Below, one piece after another: positions 1-8,704 of a DNA stretch of 37,444 nucleotides. A program made the position numbers and the translations under genes. Numbering within the stretch: position 1 is the stretch's first letter; each line of letters opens with the position of its first letter. The notes under the pieces were generated by a model. It had not been told where the DNA came from. It made no database searches and saw only the letters and a program-made list of their open reading frames with translations. This DNA comes from Spirochaetota bacterium (lineage in GTDB: Bacteria > Spirochaetota > UBA4802 > UBA5368): NCBI GenBank assembly GCA_025457965.1, contig JALOTJ010000027.1, forward strand, positions 1-37,444, given 5' to 3'.

Positions 1-1
1 G

Positions 2-799
2 GAATTCGTGGTGCGCCTCCCGGAGCGGGAGACGCTCGACTTCAGGCCCGGAGGCTACATACAGATCGACATCCCGCCGTACGCGATCGACTTCGCGAAG
101 GACATCGAGGTGGAGTCCGAGTACATCGACGACTGGAAGCGCCTGGACATCTTCGACTTTACCGCGAAGAACACATCCGCGGACACGCGCGCCTATTCCA
201 TGGCCAATCACCCCGCAGAGGGAAACCTTATCAAGCTCAACGTCCGTATCGCCACGCCCCCCTGGGACTTCAAGCGCAAGCATTTCAGCAAGCTGCCCCC
301 GGGTATCGGCTCGTCGTATATTTTCAGCCGCAAACCCGGCGACAGGGTTTCGATCTCCGGCCCCTTCGGCGAGTTTTTCATACAGGAAACCGACCGCGAG
401 ATGATGTACATCGGCGGCGGCGCGGGCATGGCGCCGCTGCGCTCACACATATTCCACCTGTTCCATACACTGAAGACGAAGCGGCTGGTCAATTACTGGT
501 ACGGCGCGCGGTCGAAGCGCGAGATCTTTTATGAAGACGAATTCAGGGCGATAGAGAAAAAATTTAAAAACTTTTCGTTCAACATCGCCCTTTCCGAGCC
601 GCTCCCGGAGGACGACTGGAAGGGCAGCAGGGGATTCATACACCAGGCGGTATACGAAAACTATTTGAAGAAACATCCCGCGCCCGATGAGATCGAATAC
701 TACCTCTGCGGCCCGCCCATGATGCTCGACGCCGTGCAGAAGATGCTCGACGACCTGGGCGTCGAAGCGGAGATGATCCGCTTCGACAAGTTCGGCTGA
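2..799 (+). CDS. nqrF: Na+-translocating NADH:quinone reductase subunit F, C-terminal part (5' truncated by window)
   Basis: Subunit F is the NADH-oxidising, FAD-containing entry point of the sodium-pumping NADH:quinone oxidoreductase in the inner membrane. The visible ~265 residues cover the FAD- and NAD-binding reductase part: [11 protein letters not shown] near the start, the flavin motif RAYSMA, the conserved stretch [10 protein letters not shown], the nucleotide-binding [15 protein letters not shown], then WYGARSKRE and YYLCGPPMM, ending in DKFG as NqrF proteins do. The frame is open to the left edge, so the N-terminal membrane anchor and the 2Fe-2S ferredoxin domain lie outside the window; a GTG at 8 is not a credible start because conserved sequence precedes it. 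Other nqr genes are expected upstream. The next gene converges on it with a 45-bp gap in which I see no T-tract terminator. Confidence 0.95.
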   Translation, partial: EFVVRLPERETLDFRPGGYIQIDIPPYAIDFAKDIEVESEYIDDWKRLDIFDFTAKNTSADTRAYSMANHPAEGNLIKLNVRIATPPWDFKRKHFSKLPPGIGSSYIFSRKPGDRVSISGPFGEFFIQETDREMMYIGGGAGMAPLRSHIFHLFHTLKTKRLVNYWYGARSKREIFYEDEFRAIEKKFKNFSFNIALSEPLPEDDWKGSRGFIHQAVYENYLKKHPAPDEIEYYLCGPPMMLDAVQKMLDDLGVEAEMIRFDKFG

Positions 800-844
800 G
801 GCGGCCGGTCCCTTCGCGTTTCCCTCCCGGACGGCGCTCGCGTT

Positions 845-2101
845 CTACTTCCCCGGCGCCCCGCCAGATGCCTCGAACAGTGCGCGATATTTTGCCGCCG
901 CCTCCCTGTTCCCGGTTCGCTCATACGCGTCGGCTATTTCGTCGTATGCATACAGCAGACGGGCCCGGGCAAGCTTTTTTATCATCTTCCCGGAGCGAAT
1001 TCCCTCCTCCAGGTCGCGGATTTCCGCCGTATACAGTTCAATCGCCCGAAGCAGGGAGCGCCGCTCCTCGCCGCGTTTGTATAATGATGCGTAGAAATTC
1101 GCCATCCGGTAATAGGCGGTACCGTTCTCCGTACCACCCGATATCCGCTGTTTCTTCTCCTCTATCGCCATCGAAATCAGCGATCGCGCGCGCTCCCCTT
1201 CCCCCTTCTTCCGAAGATAGGCCGCGTAATTATACAGCGTGTCCGGGTTGCGGAGTTCGGGCGTAGCGAGCAGGTATTCGAAAACCTTTTCGGCCTGGAC
1301 GTCCAGTCCGCGTCGCGGATACTCCTTTACGGCGAAGAGGTTCATGCGGGAGCTCAGCACGTCGGGCCAGGGCCAGCGGACGGAGAGCATAAGCGCGCTC
1401 ATCACGATAACGCCCGTAAGCAGCCAGGCGGGAACGATATGCAGCCGGTCGCGATCGGAGGCGGGCCCCGTTTCATAACAGATGTCGAGCGAGAGGAACG
1501 CGAAGCCGTACGCGAAGATGAGCTCGTTGAACTCCTCGGACTTGGGGATGATCCCGAAATACGCGAAAATGAGCGCCAGTATAAAATATGGGGCCGTATA
1601 GGGCGGGATCTTCGGCACCTTTAACCACTCCAGCAAACGTCCCAGCACACCGAGCTTCCGCCAGGGAATCCATGAGAGCAGAAGCCAGATGAGCATTCCG
1701 TTGTGGAAAAGCATTTTGGTGTATTTGACGAAGCTCAGGTTGTGCAGGTTGAACTCGCGCTGATGGTTGTGCTCCATGAAGAAATCGGCGGTTTCGATGC
1801 CGATAATACGCTGCCCCCAGCTGATCTCCTCCATGCCGACGAAGAACATGAACAGCAGGAGCAGCGCGTTGATCATCGTCCGGGCGTCCCTGTTTTTCAA
1901 CATCGCCCACGCCATCACGCAACAGCCCGCAAGGTACGCGGTGGTGGTGGCATACTCGCCCGGAGTATCCTCGGATATGAGATACACGTACCACACCGGA
2001 AAGTAATAATAAAGCACCATGATCGCGGCAAAGAGCGCCACGCTCACGCCGCTATTTATCAGGATTGATTTAGCCCTGATGGAGAGCCTGTTGATCATCA
2101 C
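845..2101 (-). CDS. Multi-pass membrane protein with EEISWGQR motif and TPR-like C-terminal region, function unknown
   Basis: This is a 418-residue protein. Hydrophobic segments are visible at about residues 15-42, 52-68, 76-90, 130-146, 170-186, 194-208 and 222-242, followed by a soluble, charged helical region (about 265-415) whose spacing of alanine, tyrosine and leucine looks like tetratricopeptide repeats. Residues 91-98 read EEISWGQR and 111-122 carry HNHQREFNLHNL. This pair of acidic/aromatic and His/Asn-rich motifs beside membrane helices recurs in unannotated bacterial membrane proteins; a further acidic EEFNE lies at 189-193. The start is the first of two adjacent ATG codons, preceded by GAGGT about 5 bases upstream. 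It is unrelated by strand or function to nqrF and separated from the efflux operon by about 210 bp. A metal-dependent or lipid-related membrane enzyme is possible but not shown. Confidence 0.75.
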   Translation of the reverse strand: MMINRLSIRAKSILINSGVSVALFAAIMVLYYYFPVWYVYLISEDTPGEYATTTAYLAGCCVMAWAMLKNRDARTMINALLLLFMFFVGMEEISWGQRIIGIETADFFMEHNHQREFNLHNLSFVKYTKMLFHNGMLIWLLLSWIPWRKLGVLGRLLEWLKVPKIPPYTAPYFILALIFAYFGIIPKSEEFNELIFAYGFAFLSLDICYETGPASDRDRLHIVPAWLLTGVIVMSALMLSVRWPWPDVLSSRMNLFAVKEYPRRGLDVQAEKVFEYLLATPELRNPDTLYNYAAYLRKKGEGERARSLISMAIEEKKQRISGGTENGTAYYRMANFYASLYKRGEERRSLLRAIELYTAEIRDLEEGIRSGKMIKKLARARLLYAYDEIADAYERTGNREAAAKYRALFEASGGAPGK

Positions 2102-2314
2102 CGTACCTCATGGAGTTTGTGAATGAGAAAAAATGGTATCGATTTTCGTCTGGAATTACCATGGAACCGATGCCCCGGATTTCAATAAATATTTATCGAA
2201 ACCGTAAATATTCTTAACAGTATGCGTCAATTATATACGGTTTGCCCGGATCCGGTTTGTTCGAGATTTTTACCGCCGAAGAGCGGTAGCCCGGGGACAT
2301 TGCCGGCCTCCGGC

Positions 2315-3244
2315 CTACACGTTCAGCCTTCGCGCATGGGAAACGAAGACATCCTCGAGCGTGGCGCCGACCTCGTCTATTTTAAAATCCGTGACACCCT
2401 TCTCCCGAAGCGCCTTCTCCAGCTCGCGCTTTAACGGGAAACCCTTTTCGCACATTATATGGATCTCGCTTCCGAAAATCGCCGCCTCCTCGATGAAGGG
2501 AAGCGGTACAACCTCCTCGAACACCTCGATGAAACTCCTCACCCGGAGCGACCAGACGCTGTACGGCAGGGCCACCTTGAGCGCGGAGGGCGAATCAAGA
2601 GCGATAATCTTCCCGGCGATGATGAGCGCCATCCGGTCGCAGTGCTCGGCCTCGTCCATGTAGTGCGTCGTCACGAAGATGGTCTTGCCGTTCCTCGAGA
2701 AATCGTAGATGATCTCCCAGAAGGTGCGCCGCATGATGGGGTCCACCCCGGAAGTGGGCTCGTCAAGGAAGAGCACCGGGGGGTTGTGCAGTATGGCCCC
2801 GCCGAGCGCCAGGCGCTGCTTTACTCCGCCGGGAAGACTGCGCACCAGCGAGTCTTTCCGCCTGCCGATCTCCGCCATCTTCAACACATACGCAATACGC
2901 TCGCGAAGCCGCGCGCCCTCCAGCCCGTAGATGCTGCCGAAAAACTCCAGGTTCTCCCGGACGGTCAGGTCGTCGTACAGGGAAAACTTCTGTGACATGT
3001 ACCCTATGACGGTCTTGATGCTCTCCTGGGCGGTCATGATGTCGAAGCCTGCGACGCTGCCCTCTCCCGCCGTCGGCGCCAGGATGCCGCAGAGCATGCG
3101 GATGGTCGTGCTCTTCCCGGCACCGTTGGGACCCAGGAATCCGAATATCTCGCCCGCGCGGACGCTGAAGCTGATGTCGTCCACCGCGTAAAAATCTTCG
3201 AAACGTTTCGAGAGCCCGCGCACTTCCACCGAAAACCCGTTCAT
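2315..3244 (-). CDS. ABC transporter ATPase, YbhF C-terminal-half type (efflux operon, last gene)
   Basis: This 309-residue nucleotide-binding subunit of an ABC-2 type exporter works at the cytoplasmic face with the two permeases encoded upstream. Walker A GPNGAGKST is at 38-46, the Q-loop region is YMSQKFSLYDDLT (82-94), Walker B is LFLDEPTSGVDP (158-169), and an intact switch histidine lies in TTHYMDEAE (His194). The ABC signature is LPGG (137-140) rather than LSGG. The C-terminal extension (about 215-309) is the kind seen in DrrA/YbhF-type ATPases. The start at 3244 matches the family N-terminus (MNGFSVEVRGLSKRF); a longer frame continues upstream but only overlaps the permease gene. It begins 10 bases after the stop of the upstream permease. 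In Escherichia coli YbhF the two ATPase modules are fused; here they are separate genes. Confidence 0.92.
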   Translation of the reverse strand: MNGFSVEVRGLSKRFEDFYAVDDISFSVRAGEIFGFLGPNGAGKSTTIRMLCGILAPTAGEGSVAGFDIMTAQESIKTVIGYMSQKFSLYDDLTVRENLEFFGSIYGLEGARLRERIAYVLKMAEIGRRKDSLVRSLPGGVKQRLALGGAILHNPPVLFLDEPTSGVDPIMRRTFWEIIYDFSRNGKTIFVTTHYMDEAEHCDRMALIIAGKIIALDSPSALKVALPYSVWSLRVRSFIEVFEEVVPLPFIEEAAIFGSEIHIMCEKGFPLKRELEKALREKGVTDFKIDEVGATLEDVFVSHARRLNV

Positions 3245-3254
3245 CGCCGTCCCC

Positions 3255-4412
3255 CTATTCCATTCTGCTGCTGAAGCGACGCACGCTGAAGAACAGCAGC
3301 GCCGCGCCGAGGGTAAGGAGCGCCAGCATCTCGGGCCAGAGCACACCGATGCCCGCGCCTTTCAGGAATATCCCGCGGATAATCGTGATAAAAAACCGGA
3401 GCGGATTGAGAAGGGTTATCGCCTGGATCGGCGCCGGCATCGCGTAGATCGGGAAAACGAACCCGGAGAAAAGGATCGCCGGCACGAAGAAGAGGAAGGT
3501 CGAAAGCATGGCCTGTTGCTGGGTCCGCGATACCGTCGAGATGTACAGCCCCACCGCGAGCGTCGAGAGGATGAACAGTATTCCCGAAAAAAGCAGCAGC
3601 ACGAAGCTCCCGTTAAACGGCACTCCGAACCAGGCGATGGCGATCAGCGCCACGACAACTATGTCGGCGAAGCCGATGATGGCGAACGGAAGGGTCTTCC
3701 CGGCCACGAACTCGACCGGCCGCAGCGGAGAGACGACGAGCTGTTCCATGGTGCCGGTCTCGCGCTCCTTCACCACCGACATCGAGGTGAGCATGATCGT
3801 GATGAGCGCGATGAGGAGCCCGAGCACCCCCGGCAGCAGAAAGTTCCGCGACGCCAGGTCCGGGTTAAAGAGCGCCCGCTCGCCAAGCGCGATGCTCTGT
3901 TTCATGCGCATGCCGCCGGTCTCGCGCGAGAGCGCGAGCACCCGTACCCTGTCCTGAAAGTAATCGAAGGAAAACGACCCCGTGATCCGGTTTACGTAGG
4001 ACATGATCACCGAGGCCCTGCTCGAGTCGGTCCCGTCCAGAACAAGCTGCACCTCGGCGCCCCGGCCCGATTTCACCCTGCTCGAAAAGCCCCTCCCTAT
4101 ATGAAGCATGATATCGGCCACGCCCCGGTCCATTAGGCCCGAGGCTTCGGCCGGGGATCCGGGGAGAGCGACGAGGTGGAAATAGCCGCTCGCGGTAAAG
4201 CGACGGACAAAATCGCGGCTGGCGGACGAGCGGTCCTCGTCGATGAGAACCATCCCTATATCGGTAACGTCGGTATTAGCCGCGTACCCGAAGATGAGAA
4301 GCATGATGATTGGCGAGCCGAAGAGCACGCCTATCATCCGCCGATCGCGCAGCACCTGCTTGAATTCCTTGACGACCACGCTTTTAAGAATGCTCTTGCG
4401 AATCCATTTCAT
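3255..4412 (-). CDS. ABC-2 type transporter permease, YbhR/YhhJ-like
   Basis: This 385-residue membrane subunit of the exporter has one N-terminal transmembrane helix (about residues 24-42), a large periplasmic loop containing VLIDEDRSSASRDFVRRF and VQLVLDGTDSSRA, then a five-helix C-terminal membrane block (about 210-380). The cytoplasmic loop VVKERETGTMEQLVVSPLRPVEFVAGK is the family's conserved element. The start at 4412 (MKWIRKSILK) gives the usual family N-terminus, and its ATG overlaps the TGA of the preceding permease by 4 bases (ATGA), implying translational coupling. It most likely forms a heterodimer with the other permease of equal length. Substrate unknown; characterised relatives move hydrophobic drugs or cations. 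Confidence 0.92.
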   Translation of the reverse strand: MKWIRKSILKSVVVKEFKQVLRDRRMIGVLFGSPIIMLLIFGYAANTDVTDIGMVLIDEDRSSASRDFVRRFTASGYFHLVALPGSPAEASGLMDRGVADIMLHIGRGFSSRVKSGRGAEVQLVLDGTDSSRASVIMSYVNRITGSFSFDYFQDRVRVLALSRETGGMRMKQSIALGERALFNPDLASRNFLLPGVLGLLIALITIMLTSMSVVKERETGTMEQLVVSPLRPVEFVAGKTLPFAIIGFADIVVVALIAIAWFGVPFNGSFVLLLFSGILFILSTLAVGLYISTVSRTQQQAMLSTFLFFVPAILFSGFVFPIYAMPAPIQAITLLNPLRFFITIIRGIFLKGAGIGVLWPEMLALLTLGAALLFFSVRRFSSRME

Positions 4413-5566
4413 GATCGCGCCTCCGGAAGCCGCATCGATAGTTTTTTCACGCTCCCCGCGAGCACAAAAAGCGCGAAGACCGCCAGAAACACGATCTGAG
4501 TCCACAGCAGGCTTACGCTCACGCCCTTGAGCGCGATCCCCTTAACGAGCACGATCAGGTACCTGGCCGGGACGAGATAGGTAATGGCCTGGACGACGAC
4601 CGGCATGCTCTTGATCGGAAAAATGAAGCCCGACAGGATGAACGAGGGCAGGTAGGTCACCACCATCGCCACCTGCACCGAAAGCACCTGCACGCGCGTC
4701 GCCGCCGATATGAGTATTCCCAGGCATGACGTTCCCGCCAGGAAGAGGAGCGCCACCAGGCAGAGCTCCACGAAGCTTCCCCTGAGCGGAACGTCGAAGA
4801 CGAAGTATCCGAGCGTGATGGTCGCCGCCACGTCGAAGAGCCCGATGAGGAGATAGGGCACCAGCTTGCCGAGCACCAGCTCATACCCGCGCACCGGCGT
4901 GGTGATGAGCGTTTCCATGGTGCCGCGCTCCCACTCGCGCGATATGGTGAGCGACGCGATGAGCGCGGAGATGATGGCGAGGATCAGGACGACGAGCCCG
5001 GGGATGATGAAGTTCTTGCTCTCGAGCTCGGGATTATACCATATCCTGCTGCGTATCTCAACGGGCATCTTTGGCTCCCGGATGCCGGCGCGGGCGAGCT
5101 CCCGCACCTTGAGATCGAGATTAAGGTTCATGACGATCGCGCTCGCGTAGCCGATCGCCACCGTTGCGGAGGTCGCGTCCGATCCGTCGGTGATAAGCTG
5201 CACGTCGGCGCTCTTTCCCGACTTGAACCGCCGCTCGAAGCCGGCCGGGATGACGAGCGCCATGGCGATCTTCTCCCGGTCGATGAGCCGGTCGATCTCG
5301 GCATAGCTTTGGACATGGCCCCGTATCGCGAGGTATTCCGTATGCGAAAACTCCTCCACGAAGCGACGCGAGAGGGTGCTTCGGTCCTGGTCGTATACGG
5401 CCATTCCCACATTCTTAACGTCGACCGTCAGCGCATAGCCGAAGAGCATGATGAGCATCGCCGGCGCCACGAGCGAGAGGATGAGGCTTCGCGCATCGCG
5501 CCGCACCTGCAGCCACTCCTTGCCGGCCACGGCAAGGATGCGGATCAGCGAATTACCGGCCTTCAT
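4409..5566 (-). CDS. ABC-2 type transporter permease, YbhS-like
   Basis: This 385-residue partner permease has the same architecture as the following gene: N-terminal helix (about 25-50, APAMLIMLFGYALTVDV), an extracytoplasmic loop with VYDQDRSTLSRRFVEEF and VQLITDGSDATSA, and a C-terminal block of about five helices carrying ISREWERGTMETLITTPVRGYELVLGK. The start (MKAGNSLIRIL) overlaps the upstream ATPase stop by 4 bases (ATGA), and its own stop overlaps the next permease start in the same way. It is clearly homologous to its neighbour, so the pair arose by duplication, as in the ybhS-ybhR arrangement. Confidence 0.92.
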   Translation of the reverse strand: MKAGNSLIRILAVAGKEWLQVRRDARSLILSLVAPAMLIMLFGYALTVDVKNVGMAVYDQDRSTLSRRFVEEFSHTEYLAIRGHVQSYAEIDRLIDREKIAMALVIPAGFERRFKSGKSADVQLITDGSDATSATVAIGYASAIVMNLNLDLKVRELARAGIREPKMPVEIRSRIWYNPELESKNFIIPGLVVLILAIISALIASLTISREWERGTMETLITTPVRGYELVLGKLVPYLLIGLFDVAATITLGYFVFDVPLRGSFVELCLVALLFLAGTSCLGILISAATRVQVLSVQVAMVVTYLPSFILSGFIFPIKSMPVVVQAITYLVPARYLIVLVKGIALKGVSVSLLWTQIVFLAVFALFVLAGSVKKLSMRLPEARS

Positions 5567-6483
5567 CGCCTTTCACCTCCGGAGATGATTTCCATGAAAC
5601 AGTTTTCAAGCGTCGGCACCTTCCTCTCGGCCGTACCGGCGCGGATTCCCCTTCGGGAAAACACTTTTCGTATTCGCGCATCGACACGCCCGGCGTCGTC
5701 CACGAAGAAACGCAGTGCGTTTCCCTCGCGTATAATGGAACCGAACTCCCCGCTCTCCCGCAGGGCTGCCTCGGCCTTCCACACGTCCGACGGCCGGATC
5801 TCGACAAGCGTTCTGCCGATGCCCGCTTTGATCTCGTCCGGCCTCCCCGTAACCACGAAGCGCCCTTCGTACATGAGCGCAACGCGGTTGCAGCGCTCGG
5901 CCTCGTCCAGGTAGGCGGTGCTCACCACGATGGTCACGCCTTCTGCCAGCAGGCCGTAGAGGATCTTCCAGAACTCGCGTCTGGAAACCGGGTCCACTCC
6001 GTTCGTCGGCTCGTCGAGCAGAATGAGCCTGGGCCGGTGCACCAGGCAGCAGGCGAGCCCGAGCTTCTGCTTCATGCCGCCGGAAAGCTTTCCCGCGAGG
6101 CGGTCCCTGAAGGGGCCGAGCCTGCTGAATTCGTAAAGGCCCTTCTCGCGCTCCCTGATCTCGCGCCGGGAAACGCCGAAGACCCGTCCGAAGAAATGGA
6201 TGTTCTCCTCCACGGTGAGGTCCTCGTACAGCCCGAAGCGCTGCGGCATGTACGCCAGGTTCTCCTTGATCCTGAACGGGTCCGTCCGAACGTCAACACC
6301 CCCGACCTCGATGCGTCCCGTGTCGGGAGGCAGGATTCCGGAGACCATCCGAAGCAGGGTGCTCTTACCCGCACCGTCGGGCCCGACGATCCCGAAGATC
6401 TCACCCTCCAGAACCGAAAACGAGAGGTCGGCGACGGCCCGCGTCCCTGCGAAGCCTTTCGAGACGTTCAGCGCGTGTATCAC
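5563..6483 (-). CDS. ABC transporter ATPase, YbhF N-terminal-half type
   Basis: This 306-residue nucleotide-binding subunit has Walker A GPDGAGKST at 34-42, YMPQRFGLYEDLT after the Q-loop glutamine, a canonical LSGGMKQK signature (133-140) and Walker B LILLDEPTNGVDP. The switch (H-loop) histidine is missing: the segment reads VVSTAYLDEAE, with Ala190 where the second ATPase of this operon has His. A C-terminal domain of about 90 residues follows, as in drug-exporter ATPases. The gene is locked to its neighbours by ATGA overlaps on both sides (HlyD-type gene upstream, permease downstream). It is expected to pair with the other ATPase of the operon to form one canonical and one degenerate ATP site. 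Confidence 0.92.
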   Translation of the reverse strand: MIHALNVSKGFAGTRAVADLSFSVLEGEIFGIVGPDGAGKSTLLRMVSGILPPDTGRIEVGGVDVRTDPFRIKENLAYMPQRFGLYEDLTVEENIHFFGRVFGVSRREIREREKGLYEFSRLGPFRDRLAGKLSGGMKQKLGLACCLVHRPRLILLDEPTNGVDPVSRREFWKILYGLLAEGVTIVVSTAYLDEAERCNRVALMYEGRFVVTGRPDEIKAGIGRTLVEIRPSDVWKAEAALRESGEFGSIIREGNALRFFVDDAGRVDARIRKVFSRRGIRAGTAERKVPTLENCFMEIISGGERR

Positions 6484-7286
6484 TTCTTTTCTCCGTTCGT
6501 AATGATGACCGCGTCGGCCGGCATGCCCGGCTTCAGCGCCTGGTCCGGATTGTCAATCGCGATCTTCACCGCGAAGACCAGCTTGACGCGCTCCTCCTTC
6601 GTCTGGATGGTCTTGGGCGTGAACTCGGCCTTGTTGGAGATCGCGACCACCCTCGCCGGGAACGCCCTGCCGGGGAACGAGTCCACGTATACCTCCGCCT
6701 TCTGTCCCAGCTTAACCAGGCCCAGCTTAACCTCGTTGACGTAGACATACATCCACGGCCGGGTGATGTCCGCGACCGTGACGATCGGCGTTCCCGGAAA
6801 GGCCATCTCGCCGACCTCGAGGTTCGTGTCGAGCACAACGCCGCCGATCGGCGAATGTAGGACGGCATTGGTTATCGAAGCCGACACCTGCTCGTGCGCG
6901 GCGCGCGCCACACGATAGGCCGTCTCGGCGTTGTCCAGGTCCCGCCGCGAAACCGAGCCCGAGGCGAACAGCGCTTTTATGCGGGCCAGGTTGCGCTCGG
7001 CGTTGGTGAGATTGGCCTGCGCGGAGTTTTGCTGCGCGGACAGCTCGTCGTACTCGAGGCGCACCAGAAGCTCACCGCGCCCGACCGCTTCCCCTTCCGT
7101 CTTCGGAAGGCTCCCGATGCGGCCGGCTATCTTCGAGCTCATCTCTATCTCGGTTACCTCCACGGTGCCCGAGCCCTCTATACGCGCGTCGTCCTTCCCG
7201 ATGTGGCGGAACACCTCGAAGTAGAGCGTCGAAGCGACAAGCGCCGAAGCCGCAAGCGCGATCGGAATTATCTTTTTTTTGTTCAT
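6480..7286 (-). CDS. HlyD/YbhG-type periplasmic adaptor (membrane fusion protein)
   Basis: A 268-residue adaptor that should bridge the inner-membrane ABC exporter and the TolC-type channel. An uncleaved signal anchor lies at residues 6-23. The first half of the lipoyl-like hairpin (IEMSSKIAGRIGSLPKTEG) starts near 48. A short alpha-helical hairpin (about 80-140) follows, then the second half of the lipoyl domain (AVLHSPIGGVVLDTNLEVGE). The beta-barrel region contains EFTPKTIQTKEERVKLVFAV, a stretch I associate with the YbhG group. The length is at the short end for HlyD proteins, which fits YbhG-like members with a short hairpin. The start ATG overlaps the stop of the TolC-type gene by 4 bases, and the stop overlaps the next ATPase start in the same way. 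Confidence 0.93.
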   Translation of the reverse strand: MNKKKIIPIALAASALVASTLYFEVFRHIGKDDARIEGSGTVEVTEIEMSSKIAGRIGSLPKTEGEAVGRGELLVRLEYDELSAQQNSAQANLTNAERNLARIKALFASGSVSRRDLDNAETAYRVARAAHEQVSASITNAVLHSPIGGVVLDTNLEVGEMAFPGTPIVTVADITRPWMYVYVNEVKLGLVKLGQKAEVYVDSFPGRAFPARVVAISNKAEFTPKTIQTKEERVKLVFAVKIAIDNPDQALKPGMPADAVIITNGEKK

Positions 7287-8704
7287 TTTCGTATATCCTC
7301 CATTATGATGCCGTCGTCGTCCGAACCGACTTCCCTCTTGAGCTCGGCAAGAGAGCCGTAATAAGCGTTGATCGCATTGATGTAGCCGGCGCGCGCGTTG
7401 GTGCGGGCGAGCTCGGCCGAAAGGAGCTCCGAATTCTTGATGACGCCCGCGCGGTAGCTCTCCCGCGCAATCCGGAGACCCTCTTCGGCGGTTGATACGT
7501 TGTCCTTCTGCGACCTGATCGTCAGGCAGGCGGTGACCAGGCGCGAGTATTCCGCGTTAACCGATATCGCGATGCGCCGTTTAAGCTGCTCGAGCCGTTC
7601 ACCCGCCTCCCTTTCCCTTCCTTCCGCCTCGCGCTCCAGCGCCCGGGTCTGATCGACCGGAATGAGCGCCCCCCAGCGATAGGTCGCCGCCGCGCGGACC
7701 TGCCAGGTCGTCTGCCAGTCCTCGCTCCCGGAAATCTGCGAAAAATCCGGGGACATCGCGGGCGGCATCCCGAGGTCGACCGGATTGGGGAGATACATGG
7801 TACGCCCGTACGAACCGCTCACCGAGAAGGTGGGCCACAGGTAGAACGAGCTCTGCGCCAACCTCGTGTGCGACTCGGCATCGCGTTTCATCTCGATCTG
7901 GACGATCTCCGGCCGGTTTCGAAGTGCCGTGCGCACCAGCGTCTCCTTTTTGCCGGCATGATCACCCGCGGGCATCCGGTACGATTCGCTTTCCAGTACC
8001 GACCCGTCGGGGACGTGGCGCACGGTGCCGCTCCCGAGATGGAAATTTAACGTGTCGAGCGCGAGGGCGTAATTGTTTTCGGCCTCCAGGAGCAGCGGCT
8101 CCTGGCTCTTGAGCTGCACCTGGGCCTGGAGAAGCTCGAATCGCGGGACGCTGCCGGTGCGAAAGAGGTTCTCGACGTCCCTGAGGTTCGTCTTTAAAAG
8201 ATCGAGGGATTCCCTGCGCAGCGTTATCATCTCGCCCGCGACAAGCGCTCCGAAATAGCTCCTGATCACGGCGGACTCGGCCTCTCCCTTCACGCGCCGC
8301 ACCTCCTCCCTCGCCGCCGTGTACGCGGCCCTGGAGGCGGCAAGCGAATTATAGAAGACGCCCGGGTTGACACCAAGGCGGATCTGAACGAACCTGATGT
8401 CGTACTGCCCGTCCGTAAGGCTCATGAACCCGCTCTCGGCGTACTGTCGCGCGAGCGATGCCTCCGACTCGAGCACCGGGAAGAGCTTCCCCCATTCACC
8501 GTTGACGCGCTCCTTCGCCTGCGCGAGCCTGGCGAGGGCGATCCGGTATTCCTGGTTGCTCGCCAGTGCGATGCGTACCGCCTCGTCCACGGCGAGTTTT
8601 CGCGGGGCGTTATCCGCCGCGAATGCCCGTGCCGTCGCGCTCAGCACGATCGCCAGGGTTATCAGCGCGATGCGCGCAAACCCATTTCTTTTTGCCATCT
8701 TCAT
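7283..8704 (-). CDS. TolC-family outer membrane efflux protein
   Basis: A 473-residue outer membrane factor that would form the trimeric exit duct of the efflux pump. A signal peptide (about residues 1-29, ending AFAAD) is followed by two repeats of the outer-membrane efflux protein fold: long alpha-helical segments rich in alanine, glutamate and arginine (for example ALARLAQAKERVNGEWGKLF and AEEGLRIARESYRAGVIKNS) and short strands such as WQVRAAATYRWG. The second helix pair ends with ELLSAELARTNARAGYINA, a typical TolC-family signature region. ATG codons at 8704 and 8698 are both possible; the first overlaps the TetR stop by 4 bases (ATGA), which favours it. It lies between the regulator and the adaptor gene. 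Confidence 0.93.
   Translation of the reverse strand: MKMAKRNGFARIALITLAIVLSATARAFAADNAPRKLAVDEAVRIALASNQEYRIALARLAQAKERVNGEWGKLFPVLESEASLARQYAESGFMSLTDGQYDIRFVQIRLGVNPGVFYNSLAASRAAYTAAREEVRRVKGEAESAVIRSYFGALVAGEMITLRRESLDLLKTNLRDVENLFRTGSVPRFELLQAQVQLKSQEPLLLEAENNYALALDTLNFHLGSGTVRHVPDGSVLESESYRMPAGDHAGKKETLVRTALRNRPEIVQIEMKRDAESHTRLAQSSFYLWPTFSVSGSYGRTMYLPNPVDLGMPPAMSPDFSQISGSEDWQTTWQVRAAATYRWGALIPVDQTRALEREAEGREREAGERLEQLKRRIAISVNAEYSRLVTACLTIRSQKDNVSTAEEGLRIARESYRAGVIKNSELLSAELARTNARAGYINAINAYYGSLAELKREVGSDDDGIIMEDIRK

Noticed and set aside
2271-2288. Hairpin TACCGC/GCGGTA after the last efflux gene, as its terminator
   Set aside because: On the minus strand the hairpin is followed by A residues, not T; the T-run lies on the wrong side for either strand.
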